Part shown: in pieces, positions 1 to 7,470 of the stretch | How positions within the stretch are numbered: the first letter of the stretch is position 1 | How the letters are laid out: each line of letters starts with the position of its first letter | Assembly (NCBI GenBank): GCA_964636885.1 | Contig: CAZWVA010000040.1 | Span: 1 to 24,609, forward strand | Reading direction: 5' to 3' | DNA from: CAZWVA01 sp964636885 | Lineage (GTDB): Bacteria > Desulfobacterota_D > UBA1144 > Nemesobacterales > CSP1-2 | DNA: 24,609 nucleotides | The notes under the pieces: generated by a model | What the model saw: only the letters and a program-made list of their open reading frames with translations | Told to the model about the DNA's origin: nothing | Databases searched by the model: none | Position numbers and translations under genes: made by a program

Positions 1-77
1 GATATCTGATCCGCCATCTTATCGGGATGGCCCTCTGTGACGGATTCCGATGTAAAGGTAAAACAACCTTTAGTCAT
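1..77 (-). CDS. metK: S-adenosylmethionine synthetase, N-terminal fragment (cut by window edge)
   Basis: Only the first 25 codons lie in the window; the gene continues left of position 1. The translation begins MTKGCFTFTSESVTEGHPDK and goes on MADQI. This is the MetK N-terminal signature, with the family's conserved HPDK motif (its His contacts the substrates). MetK condenses ATP and methionine into SAM in the cytoplasm, the methyl donor used by RsmB next door. The ATG at 77-75 is supported by a full AAGGAGG Shine-Dalgarno on the minus strand (89-95) with an 11-nt spacer. A strong promoter lies just upstream (115-142). It is divergent from rsmB. Identity is seen directly despite the short length; nothing can be said about the rest of the protein. 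Confidence 0.93.
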   Translation of the reverse strand, partial: MTKGCFTFTSESVTEGHPDKMADQI

Positions 78-114
78 AAGACGATACGCCTCCTTGGTAC
101 CGATTAAGAGCGAA

Positions 115-142
115 AATATATACTTTTAGCACTATATGTCAA
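115..142 (-). promoter_or_regulatory. sigma70-type promoter for metK
   Basis: On the minus strand a perfect -35 TTGACA (137-142) is followed by a 16-bp spacer and a -10 TATATT (115-120). Transcription would start near 108 and give a leader of about 30 nt containing the AAGGAGG site. No comparably good promoter is visible for the divergent rsmB; a TTAAAT at 162-167 is the only weak candidate there. Confidence 0.7.
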
Positions 143-177
143 GAAAATAACCTGATACATTTTAAATAACGCATCCA

Positions 178-1536
178 ATGAAAACAAAAGGGGTATCCGT
201 ACGGCTTCTGGCACTGAGGGCATTAAACAGGGTGATTCTAGAATCGGCTTATCCCGATCTAGCGCTAGAGGGTGTGTTTAAGAGGAATCCGGGCCTTTCC
301 AAACAGGAGACCGCCCTTCTAACGGAGCTTGTCTACGGCGTGATAAGGTGGCTGGGGAAGCTGGATTACGTGATAGGACTTTTTACACGCAGGGTAAGGA
401 AGGAGGAGATCCGAAACATCCTGAGGTTGGGTGTCTATCAGATCCTATTCCTCGACGGTGTGCCCGATTACGCAGCGGTGAACGAGACGGTGGATATAGC
501 AAGGGGCATCTACGGTAGAGGAATCGGCGACTTTGTAAATGCGGTTCTGAGGAGGATCGCAAGAGAAAAGGGGAGTATAGTCTATCCGGCAAGGGAAGGG
601 GACCCTGTTACCTTTATAGAGGTTTCATGTTCCTTCCCGAGATGGGTGGTGGAGAGATGGATACGCACATATGGGAAGGAGCATACGGAGAGGCTCTGCA
701 ACTCCCTAAACAGGGTTCCTCCACTTACGGTCAGGATAAATAGGCTAAAGGCAAAAAGGGAAGAGGCGATTAAGGGGTTTAAAGAGAGAGGGGTTGACTC
801 TATCCCCACCTTGTACTCACCGGATGGGGTAACCCTTTTAAGCAGGCTCGATCCGGCCTCTATTCCCGAATACAACCTTGGGCTTTTTACCGTACAGGAC
901 GAGGCCGCTCAGCTTATCTCCTACCTCCTCGATCCGAAACCCGGCGAGAGGATACTGGATGCCTGTAGTGCCCCTGGTGGGAAAACCACACATATAGCCG
1001 AGATCATGGGAAACGAGGGAGAGGTTATTGCCGTTGATATAAGTAGGGCCAGGCTCGAACTCGTAAGGCTACAGGCAAAGAGGTTGGGGATAGGGATAGT
1101 TAGAACGATTTCGGCTGATCTAGCCGGTATGGGATCCACGAAGGGGTTTCCCAAGGGCTTTGATCGGGTTTTGGTGGATGCTCCATGCTCCGGGCTTGGC
1201 ACGCTGAGGAGGAACCCGGATGCGAAGTGGAGAAAAGGTGAGAGAGACGTACTTGAACTCTCAGAGATTCAGTTTAAAATCTTATCCCGTTCTGCTCGTA
1301 TGGTAAGACCGGGTGGGGTGGTTGTTTATGCGGTTTGCACATTGATGCCAGAGGAAAACGAAATGGTGTGTGAGGGGTTTCTACACGAGAACCCCGATTT
1401 TAGGATGGATCTAGAAGCGGAATCGACCTACCCCTTTCTATCCGGTTTTATAGATAAAAGGGGATTTTTCGTTTCCGATCCGGTAAAACACGATATGGAC
1501 GCCTTCTTCGCCGTAAGATTCAGGAGAATGAGGTAA
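178..1536 (+). CDS. rsmB: 16S rRNA (cytosine(967)-C5)-methyltransferase
   Basis: RsmB (Fmu/Sun family) transfers a methyl group from SAM to C5 of cytosine 967 of 16S rRNA. Residues about 1-140 form the NusB-like RNA-binding domain. The rest is a Rossmann methyltransferase with the SAM motif DACSAPGGKTTH near residue 260. Both family cysteines are present: C337 in DAPCSGLGT and C387 in YAVCT, matching the E. coli pair C336/C389, of which C389 is the nucleophile. The length of 452 aa is usual for the family. The ATG has no clear Shine-Dalgarno. It leads a same-strand run with rpe (5 nt downstream), an unknown gene and a DnaC-like gene. The partner metK, which makes its methyl donor, is divergent. 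Confidence 0.95.
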   Translation: MKTKGVSVRLLALRALNRVILESAYPDLALEGVFKRNPGLSKQETALLTELVYGVIRWLGKLDYVIGLFTRRVRKEEIRNILRLGVYQILFLDGVPDYAAVNETVDIARGIYGRGIGDFVNAVLRRIAREKGSIVYPAREGDPVTFIEVSCSFPRWVVERWIRTYGKEHTERLCNSLNRVPPLTVRINRLKAKREEAIKGFKERGVDSIPTLYSPDGVTLLSRLDPASIPEYNLGLFTVQDEAAQLISYLLDPKPGERILDACSAPGGKTTHIAEIMGNEGEVIAVDISRARLELVRLQAKRLGIGIVRTISADLAGMGSTKGFPKGFDRVLVDAPCSGLGTLRRNPDAKWRKGERDVLELSEIQFKILSRSARMVRPGGVVVYAVCTLMPEENEMVCEGFLHENPDFRMDLEAESTYPFLSGFIDKRGFFVSDPVKHDMDAFFAVRFRRMR

Positions 1537-1541
1537 ACGAC

Positions 1542-2216
1542 ATGAGCAAACTCGTAGTTCCATCTATACTCTCTGCGGATTTTGTAAGATTAGGGGAGGA
1601 GATAAAAAACGTTCAGGATGCGGGTGCCGATTGGATTCATGTTGATGTGATGGATGGTCACTTCGTTCCAAATATAAGTATAGGGGTTCCGGTCGTCGAA
1701 TCGATTAGGGGTATAAACCCACCCCCTATGGATATTCACCTGATGATAGATAATCCAGAGGTGTTCGTGGAGGTTTTCATTGAAGCCGGAAGGCCTTTTG
1801 TAAAGGTGGTTACCATTCAGGTGGAGACCTGTAAGCTCATCCATAGCACGGTAGAGAAGATCAAGTCCTACGGGGTAATGGCGGGGGTCGCACTGAACCC
1901 TGCCACACCGCTTTCCAGCATAGAGGAGCTCATATCATATGTGGATTTGGTACTCATAATGACCGTGGAGCCTGGGTTTTCGGGTCAGGAGTTCATTAGA
2001 TCCACGATTCCCAAGATAAGGCGTTTAAGGAACATGATTGACAGTCAGGGTAGCAATAGACCGCTTATCGAGGTCGACGGCGGAATCAAGATAAACAATA
2101 TAAGGGATGTTGCTAGGGCCGGTGCCGATGTTTTCGTTTCTGGATCTGGCATCTTTAAAACGAAAGACTACGCTAGGACTATCCGGGAAATGAAAAACCT
2201 GGTAGAGGGCGCTTAA
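1542..2216 (+). CDS. rpe: Ribulose-phosphate 3-epimerase
   Basis: This enzyme interconverts D-ribulose-5-phosphate and D-xylulose-5-phosphate in the pentose phosphate pathway, as a metal-dependent TIM barrel in the cytoplasm. The N-terminus VVPSILSADF, the HVDVMDGHFVPN motif (H33, D35) and the IHLMI motif (H66) carry expected metal and catalytic residues. MTVEPGFSGQEF and EVDGGIK carry the phosphate loop and second catalytic Asp. The length of 224 aa is full. The start is supported by GAGGT at the very end of rsmB, 6 nt upstream, so translation is probably coupled to rsmB. Confidence 0.97.
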   Translation: MSKLVVPSILSADFVRLGEEIKNVQDAGADWIHVDVMDGHFVPNISIGVPVVESIRGINPPPMDIHLMIDNPEVFVEVFIEAGRPFVKVVTIQVETCKLIHSTVEKIKSYGVMAGVALNPATPLSSIEELISYVDLVLIMTVEPGFSGQEFIRSTIPKIRRLRNMIDSQGSNRPLIEVDGGIKINNIRDVARAGADVFVSGSGIFKTKDYARTIREMKNLVEGA

Positions 2217-2235
2217 ACGCGTTTTTTAGGGGTAA

Positions 2236-2868
2236 ATGGCCTATAAGGGTTCGTATACAAAGGATATAGAGGAGTACTTCCTTTTGCTTGCGGGAAAGGG
2301 TATCATGCTCTCCTCTAAGGACTACAACTTAATATCAAAGTGGAAAAGGAGAGGGATCCCTAAGGAGGTAGTCTTAAAGGGTATAAGGAAGGGCTTTAGT
2401 GAGGGCGGGGGTAGTAGGGATCATAAGGGGCTCAGCGATCTTGCTCCTTTTATTGAAGATGCGATAAAGGATCACGGAGTAGAGGTAGAGAAGGAATCTG
2501 AAGGCGAGGATAAGGAGGGTATCGTTCGGCGGATTGCAGAAAGGCTAAGCGCTATAATCAGGTCTGAGAGTAGAGGGAATATAAAGAGGCACTATATAGA
2601 GGTCAGAAAGAGGGTTCTTGGCCTACTCGACTCGGATATAGAGGAAGTATTCGAGTCCATAAGGAGAATCGAAGAGGGCTTTTATCAGGATTTCTTTCTG
2701 ACGTTACCCAAAAACGAGCGGGACAGGATTATGATGGAGGCGGAAGAGAGGATAGGCAAAAGGGCGCGTTATATGACGGAGCACGCCAGGCGTGAGAGCG
2801 TGTTATCGTTTCGGAACGATATACTAAAGAGGGAGTACGGATTAAAGAGCATAGTTGCAGGTGGTTAA
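2236..2868 (+). CDS. Uncharacterised protein, possible partner of the downstream DnaC-like loader
   Basis: I do not recognise a named family. The 210-aa product is soluble and strongly charged, with no signal peptide or membrane segment. Residues 10-50 look like a helical module (YFLLLAGKGIMLSS, then KWKRRGIPKEVVLKGIRKGF). The middle, about 70-95, is acidic and probably flexible. The C-terminal half is rich in Glu, Arg and Lys and should be helical. The start has GGGGT just upstream, 19 nt after rpe. Its stop lies 10 nt before the ATG of the DnaC-like gene, so the two are probably co-translated. By analogy with other paired initiator/loader genes it may help load the replicative helicase; this is inference from position only. 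Confidence 0.75.
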   Translation: MAYKGSYTKDIEEYFLLLAGKGIMLSSKDYNLISKWKRRGIPKEVVLKGIRKGFSEGGGSRDHKGLSDLAPFIEDAIKDHGVEVEKESEGEDKEGIVRRIAERLSAIIRSESRGNIKRHYIEVRKRVLGLLDSDIEEVFESIRRIEEGFYQDFFLTLPKNERDRIMMEAEERIGKRARYMTEHARRESVLSFRNDILKREYGLKSIVAGG

Positions 2869-2878
2869 AAGGTCAACT

Positions 2879-3709
2879 ATGGTTAAGCAAGCGTCTATAG
2901 GGTGTGAAAGATGCCACTACGAGGGATACCTGGTAGAAAAAAGAGGGGATTTTGCCGTAGCAAAGATCTGCGATGAGTGTGTTAAGGAAAACTGTCCCGA
3001 ATGCAGGGGAGTGGGTTCGATCCTCTCCAGAAATGAGAGGGGATACACGTATGTCTCTACATGCGGGGTCTGTGGGGTGGTGAGAAGAAACGTAAAACTC
3101 TACAACCTGGCAGGCATTCCTGCAAAGTACTCGCAGGTGTTACAGGTGGATGCGGGCTTTAAACCCAAGAACCAATCCCAGGAGTATGCCCTTAAATACG
3201 CAAAGGAGTTTGTCAAACGGTATCCGCCGGAATCGGATAGAAAAAAGGGGTTCCTCCTTATGGGAAGGGCGGGGCTTGGCAAGACCCATCTCTCAATAGG
3301 CACTATATCCGAGCTCACATTGCAACGCGGGGTAAAGTGTCTGTTTAAGGACTTCTTCTACCTTCTCTCCGAGCTCAAGGAGGCCTATTCCCTGGGTACA
3401 CCGGAAAACGAGGTACTCTTTCCTCTCATAGAGACCGAGGTGCTGGTAATAGACGAATTGGGTAAGGGAAAAAGCAACGAATGGGAGCTAAACATACTGG
3501 ATCAGCTGATCTCAAAGCGGTACAACGCATCAAAGGTCACTCTGATAACCACGAACTATATATCCAGGGAGATAAAGCAGGATGTGGGAGATAGGGAGGA
3601 TATACTGGAGAACAGGGTTGGGGATAGAATCGCATCGAGATTATACGAGATGTGTGAGTTCATATACCTTAAAGGGGAAGACCACAGAAAGGCGAGAAGA
3701 AGGATCTAG
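2879..3709 (+). CDS. DnaC/DnaI-like AAA+ ATPase with N-terminal cysteine cluster
   Basis: The protein resembles helicase loaders of the DnaC/DnaI/IstB AAA+ group, which bind ATP and deliver DnaB-type helicase to DNA. Walker A is GRAGLGKT (K135), Walker B is VLVIDEL, and a sensor-like TTN follows. The N-terminus has about ten cysteines in CxxC-type pairs (CERC, CDEC, CPEC, CGVC) over roughly residues 7-70, a probable zinc-binding module as in DnaI-like loaders. I place the start at the ATG at 2879, 7 nt after AAAGG; a TTG at 2855 would add eight residues and overlap the upstream stop. No transposase is adjacent, so an IstB role is unlikely. The stop shares the palindrome CTAG (3706-3709) with the convergent deacetylase gene. 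Confidence 0.85.
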   Translation: MVKQASIGCERCHYEGYLVEKRGDFAVAKICDECVKENCPECRGVGSILSRNERGYTYVSTCGVCGVVRRNVKLYNLAGIPAKYSQVLQVDAGFKPKNQSQEYALKYAKEFVKRYPPESDRKKGFLLMGRAGLGKTHLSIGTISELTLQRGVKCLFKDFFYLLSELKEAYSLGTPENEVLFPLIETEVLVIDELGKGKSNEWELNILDQLISKRYNASKVTLITTNYISREIKQDVGDREDILENRVGDRIASRLYEMCEFIYLKGEDHRKARRRI

Positions 3710-4740
3710 AACCTCCAAAACCGTGACTGCGTTTTCCTTACGCCTTCGATGATGGTATCCGCCCTTGTTTCCTCTCTTAGGTCTCCGTAGTCCGTTTTCT
3801 TCTTTTCGAGAAGCTCCTCGATCACCCCTTTGGTGGAGAGCCGTAGCCCGTCCAGGTTGTATCCACCCTCTAGGAGAAAGATTATCCTTCCGTCGCAGTG
3901 TTTCTCGGCGGATTCCTTTAAAAACCTGGCCATCTGGGAGAACCCCTGAGGCGTGACCCTCATCCCTCCTAGCGGGTCTTCAAAATAGGTATCAAACCCG
4001 GCGGAGACAAGGATAAATTCGGGTTTATACTGATCTATAACGGGTCCAAGAACCTTGAAGAACACCTTTATGTACTCCCTATCACCCATGCCGGCCGGAA
4101 GCGGCACGTTAATCGTGTATCCAGTGCCGTTTTCTATACCGATCTCGTTAATCCCCCCTGTCCCCGGATAGTAGGGATACTGATGGGTGGAGAAGTAGAG
4201 AACCTCCGGGGAGTCATAGAACATATTCTGCGTTCCGTTGCCGTGGTGAAGATCCCAATCGACGATGAGCACACGTTTAAATCCCTTTGTCTTTACAAGG
4301 TAAGCGGCACCCACGGCGACGTTATTAAAGAGACAAAACCCCATGGCCCTATTCCTCTCGGCATGGTGACCGGGGGGCCTCACCAGTGGAAAGGCCATAT
4401 CGATCTCCCCCCTTAGGATACCCTCAATTGCAGAGAGCATCCCACCTGCCGCACGAACCGCGGCATCAAAGGAAACCGGACACGTAGAGGTATCGGGGTC
4501 CAGAAATACACGCGGCCTTCCTCTTGTTGACTGGATGAAATCAAAATACCCGGGGTCATGTACGAGGGATATCTCGTCTTTAGTCGCGTCACGGGGTGGG
4601 ATCGTTACTACCTCTTCTAGGAGTCCGGTCTCCTTAAGCATATCTAAAATGGCGAGTATTCTCTCTGGGGATTCGGGATGTCCCATTCCGTTATCGTGAT
4701 CGACGTAGAGTTTGTCGAGGACTATTCCCAGCCTTTTCAT
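3706..4740 (-). CDS. Histone deacetylase-superfamily (AcuC-like) deacetylase
   Basis: This zinc-dependent hydrolase belongs to the arginase/deacetylase fold and removes acetyl groups from lysine or from small acetylated amines; the substrate here is unknown. Active-site elements are complete: the tandem His H125-H126 in RPPGHHAE, zinc ligands D163 and H165 in DWDLHHGNG, D250 in SAGFD, and Y294 in LEGGYNLDG. GHPESPER near the N-terminus is also typical. The length of 344 aa fits bacterial members. The ATG has AGGAGG 11 nt upstream. It lies 65 nt after folC and may be the last gene of the HIT-folC transcript. Its stop overlaps that of the DnaC-like gene by four bases. Confidence 0.9.
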   Translation of the reverse strand: MKRLGIVLDKLYVDHDNGMGHPESPERILAILDMLKETGLLEEVVTIPPRDATKDEISLVHDPGYFDFIQSTRGRPRVFLDPDTSTCPVSFDAAVRAAGGMLSAIEGILRGEIDMAFPLVRPPGHHAERNRAMGFCLFNNVAVGAAYLVKTKGFKRVLIVDWDLHHGNGTQNMFYDSPEVLYFSTHQYPYYPGTGGINEIGIENGTGYTINVPLPAGMGDREYIKVFFKVLGPVIDQYKPEFILVSAGFDTYFEDPLGGMRVTPQGFSQMARFLKESAEKHCDGRIIFLLEGGYNLDGLRLSTKGVIEELLEKKKTDYGDLREETRADTIIEGVRKTQSRFWRF

Positions 4741-4805
4741 CTGTGGGGTTTCCTCCTAGTAGACAAATTAGCCGTATATCTATAGTAACGCAAAAAGGCG
4801 CAGTT

Positions 4806-6083
4806 TTACAGGCTCTTTATGGCTCCGATGAGGTAGAGGGAGCCGGTAACACATGCGGGAACAGAAAGCCCCTTTACCTCGTTAAACGCCTCCTCTAGGT
4901 TCGGAATGATTTTTAACCGTTTCGTGAACCGCCTTGCTATGTCAGCTAGTGCTTCTGCTCTCATTCCTCTTTCGGATGGCACGTTAGTGAGTACGATCTC
5001 CTCTGCGATTGGTGAGATCTCGCCGATATACTCCCCGTGGTCTTTATCGGAAAGCATACCTATTAGAAAGACAAACCTCGTGGCGGGAAACAACGATTCG
5101 AGGGATTTTCGTAGCGCACATGCGGCACCGGGGTTGTGGGCACCATCTAGAACGAGGGGCGGATTGCCTCTTATGATCTCCAATCTCCCTTCCCATGTGG
5201 TTTCGGAAAGCCCCTTCCTCAGGCTCTTCTCCTCTACTCTTATACCGTGGAATCGGCATATAGATTCGATGGCGGCGATCGCGAGGGAGGCGTTCTCGAG
5301 TTGGTACAAGCCGGGCAGGTTGAAGCGAAGGTGATCCAGATTCCACAGACTCCCCAAGTAGCTAAAGTCCTCTGTGCTTTCACCTCGAACCTCAAAATCC
5401 CTTCCCATAACGCTTATATGAGCGGATTCCCGAGTGGCTACGGCTTCTATTACCTCAAGCGCCTCACCCTTTGCCCCCGTAACGACTGGCACACCTCTCT
5501 TTATAACCCCCGCCTTCTCGGAGGCTATCTCCCTTATGGTCTCTCCCAAAAACTCGGTATGGTCCTTTGAGACGTTTGTTATAACAGAGGTGAGTGGCGT
5601 AACGACGTTCGTTGCATCCCATCGACCTCCCATTCCGACCTCAAGCACCGAAAAATCCGTTCTCTTGCGAGCAAAGTACAAGAAAGCAGACGCCGTTAGT
5701 ACTTCGAAATAGCTGGGCTCTTCAGGTAGGTGTGATGAGATACCTTTAATCTCCATTATGGATCCAAATAGGTCATCCGGAGGTATCTCCTCTCCGTTTA
5801 TTCTGATCCTTTCCGATATGCGAACCAGGTGAGGGGAGGTATAGAGCCCGGTTCTATACCCCTCGGCCTGCATCACGGACGCTATGGATACCGCGACGGA
5901 GCCCTTGCCGTTTGTTCCGGCGATTATGATGCATGGTGTTTTCTTCTCGGGGTTTCCCAGAAGCTTAAGGAGGTTTTCTATCCTTTCCAGTCCGGGCTTT
6001 ACCCTGTGGAGCCCGAGGGAGTTGAGATAGGCAATTGCGCCTTTCGTGTCCATATACGTGTGCATCCCTAACCCGGAGGCCAT
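4806..6083 (-). CDS. folC: Bifunctional folylpolyglutamate/dihydrofolate synthase
   Basis: FolC adds glutamate to dihydropteroate or to tetrahydrofolate using ATP, the step after FolP (also in this window) and the one that retains folates in the cell. It is a Mur-ligase-type enzyme. The P-loop GTNGKGSVAV lies near residues 55-65, followed by TSPHLVRISERIRING, EVGMGGRWDATNVV, the SKDHTEFLG metal/ATP motif and LDGAHNPGA in the C-terminal domain. The length of 425 aa is normal. The ATG at 6083 has GGAGG 8 nt upstream and overlaps the 3' end of the HIT gene by 16 nt; ATGs at 6065 and 6053 are weaker alternatives. Confidence 0.95.
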   Translation of the reverse strand: MASGLGMHTYMDTKGAIAYLNSLGLHRVKPGLERIENLLKLLGNPEKKTPCIIIAGTNGKGSVAVSIASVMQAEGYRTGLYTSPHLVRISERIRINGEEIPPDDLFGSIMEIKGISSHLPEEPSYFEVLTASAFLYFARKRTDFSVLEVGMGGRWDATNVVTPLTSVITNVSKDHTEFLGETIREIASEKAGVIKRGVPVVTGAKGEALEVIEAVATRESAHISVMGRDFEVRGESTEDFSYLGSLWNLDHLRFNLPGLYQLENASLAIAAIESICRFHGIRVEEKSLRKGLSETTWEGRLEIIRGNPPLVLDGAHNPGAACALRKSLESLFPATRFVFLIGMLSDKDHGEYIGEISPIAEEIVLTNVPSERGMRAEALADIARRFTKRLKIIPNLEEAFNEVKGLSVPACVTGSLYLIGAIKSL

Positions 6084-6412
6084 TTCATTTTCCTCCCCCC
6101 GAGAAGATGTAGATGGATGTGCCAGACGGATTGCCCGCTTTCCAAACCGCAGTTTGCAACGAGCCTAAATCCCTTCTTGCTGATATTGAGTTGCTCCGCT
6201 ATTTTTCTAGCAACGTGGATGAGATGGCCGAGAAGGGGTTTATCCTCCTCGGTTGTTTCGGCTATAGTACGGATGTGCCTCTTTGGGATCACCAGGATAT
6301 GTATTGGGGCTTGTGGATTTATGTCTTTAAATGCGATTGATATATCGTCTTCATAGACTATACTTGCCGGACTCTCCTTACTCACTATCTTGCAGAACAC
6401 GCAGTCTTTCAT
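6068..6412 (-). CDS. HIT (histidine triad) family hydrolase, HINT-like
   Basis: HINT-type proteins hydrolyse purine nucleoside phosphoramidates and related AMP conjugates; their physiological role in bacteria is poorly defined. The signature HIHLHLLGG holds the triad H98, H100 and H102, with H100 the expected nucleophile. C4 and C7 (CVFC) with a later His suggest the zinc-binding N-terminus of this branch. The length of 114 aa is full for the family. The start is supported by AAGGAG (6421-6426) 8 nt upstream. It is the first gene of the HIT-folC unit, with an extended -10 promoter about 45 nt upstream. Confidence 0.95.
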   Translation of the reverse strand: MKDCVFCKIVSKESPASIVYEDDISIAFKDINPQAPIHILVIPKRHIRTIAETTEEDKPLLGHLIHVARKIAEQLNISKKGFRLVANCGLESGQSVWHIHLHLLGGRKMKWPPG

Positions 6413-6456
6413 ATGCCTTTCTCCTTAAAGAGGGCCACCGTATAGATTAACCCTTT

Positions 6457-6465
6457 ATTATATCA
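6457..6465 (-). promoter_or_regulatory. Extended -10 promoter for the HIT-folC unit
   Basis: The minus strand reads TGATATAAT, a perfect TGn-TATAAT extended -10. No good -35 is visible 16-18 bp upstream, which extended -10 promoters tolerate. The predicted start near 6450 gives a leader of just under 40 nt with the AAGGAG site. The candidate Fur box at 6500-6514 lies about 35 bp further upstream. Confidence 0.6.
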
Positions 6466-6499
6466 TAAGCCCCCCGGTTTGATGTTATTTAGTCAGTAA

Positions 6500-6514
6500 T
6501 GGTAATAATTTCCA
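6500..6514. promoter_or_regulatory. Candidate Fur-type operator
   Basis: TGGTAATAATTTCCA matches the 7-1-7 Fur consensus TGATAATNATTATCA at 11 of 14 defined positions and is itself nearly palindromic (6 of 7 arm pairs). It sits in the divergent region between the HIT gene and a Fur-family gene, upstream of both candidate promoters. Autoregulation of the Fur-type gene is common, so the location is sensible. The match is by eye only. Confidence 0.45.
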
Positions 6515-6528
6515 TCTGGTATTCTTTG

Positions 6529-6557
6529 TTGATATTGGCTCTATTTTGGTGTAAAGT
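6529..6557 (+). promoter_or_regulatory. Tentative promoter for the Fur-family gene
   Basis: TTGATA (6529-6534, 5 of 6 to the -35 consensus), a 17-bp spacer and TAAAGT (6552-6557, 4 of 6 to the -10) precede the gene by about 40 nt. The -10 is weak, and other AT-rich hexamers nearby could serve instead. Confidence 0.3.
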
Positions 6558-6599
6558 TCATATCGGTACTTTTAATACTTTAAATGAGGTGCAACGGCT

Positions 6600-7079
6600 T
6601 TGACTCTTAAGACAAGACCCAAGGCGGAGAGGAAGAAGGCCCTTGAGGAGTTTATCGCTAAAAAGCGTCTTAAATCCACAAAGCAGAGGGATATCATATT
6701 TGACGAGTTCTTTAACTACCTCGGGCAGCATGTAACGGTAGAGGACCTCTACGAAAAGATCAAAAGGAGTCATCCTAGGATAGGCTATGCTACCATATAC
6801 AGGACCCTAAAGCTGTTTAAAGAGTGCGGTCTCGCCTTCGAGAGGAATTTTGGAGACGGGAGGACCAGATACGAACCGGTTAAATTCGAAGGGGAGCACC
6901 ATGATCACCTCATCTGCGTTGGATGTGGGAAGATCATAGAATTTGCGAACAATCAGATAGAATCCTGCTCTAAACAGGTCGCAAGGCTAAACGGCTTTGA
7001 GGTCGTAAACCATAAACTGGAACTCTATGGTTACTGCTCGTCCTGTAGAGAGGGTGGTTCCGTTAATCCGCATACCTAG
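6600..7079 (+). CDS. Fur-family metal- or peroxide-responsive transcriptional regulator
   Basis: Fur-family dimers bind operators when charged with iron (Fur) or in response to peroxide (PerR); the sequence does not decide which. The winged helix includes the recognition segment GYATIYRTLKLF (62-73). The metal region has the HHDH motif (H100, H101, D102, H103), C106/C109 in CVGC and C146/C149 in CSSC, the two structural zinc pairs. The length of 159 aa is slightly long owing to a basic N-terminal extension. The start is TTG at 6600, supported by GAGGT (6585-6589); an upstream ATG is out of frame. A candidate Fur box lies 86 bp upstream. The stop abuts the convergent acpS stop with no bases between. 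Confidence 0.92.
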   Translation: MTLKTRPKAERKKALEEFIAKKRLKSTKQRDIIFDEFFNYLGQHVTVEDLYEKIKRSHPRIGYATIYRTLKLFKECGLAFERNFGDGRTRYEPVKFEGEHHDHLICVGCGKIIEFANNQIESCSKQVARLNGFEVVNHKLELYGYCSSCREGGSVNPHT

Positions 7080-7451
7080 TTACTCTTTTTCGAGAATGAC
7101 AACCGCCACGGAGTATTGTCCGTCATGTGAAATCGATGTGTGGATGCCGATTACTCCCATCCTTTCGGCCTCTTCCCTTGCCCTACCGTAGAGGTTGATA
7201 CTGGGTTTTCCGTCCTCGTTCCTTCTCACCTCTATGTCGAGAAACCGGATGTGCCCCTTCCCAAGTGCCTTAAACATAGCCTCCTTTACGGCAAAGCTTC
7301 CGGCAAAGTGCTGCGCGCACCTTAGGTGACTTTCTGAGTACCTGATCTCGTCTGCTGAAAATACCCTCTCTTTAAACCTGTTTCCCCATTTCTCTAGAAG
7401 CCTCTCTATTCTTGGGATCCTTACTAGATCTACTCCTATACCTACTATCAT
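7080..7451 (-). CDS. acpS: Holo-[acyl-carrier-protein] synthase
   Basis: AcpS transfers 4'-phosphopantetheine from CoA to the serine of apo-ACP, activating it for fatty acid synthesis. The N-terminal GIGVDLVRI with D8 and FAVKEAMFKALG with E57 are the metal-binding signatures, and HTSISHDGQYSVAVV closes the fold. The length of 123 aa is typical. It is the last gene of the long minus-strand run, 19 nt after pdxJ; the pdxJ-acpS pairing is common in bacteria. The start ATG has AAAAGG unusually close (1-2 nt), so the ribosome site is not strong. Confidence 0.95.
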   Translation of the reverse strand: MIVGIGVDLVRIPRIERLLEKWGNRFKERVFSADEIRYSESHLRCAQHFAGSFAVKEAMFKALGKGHIRFLDIEVRRNEDGKPSINLYGRAREEAERMGVIGIHTSISHDGQYSVAVVILEKE

Positions 7452-7470
7452 GCCTTTTGATATCCCATAA

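Noticed and set aside
2855..2878. TTG start eight codons upstream for the DnaC-like gene
   Set aside because: The ATG at 2879 has a better placed AAAGG and avoids overlap with the upstream stop.
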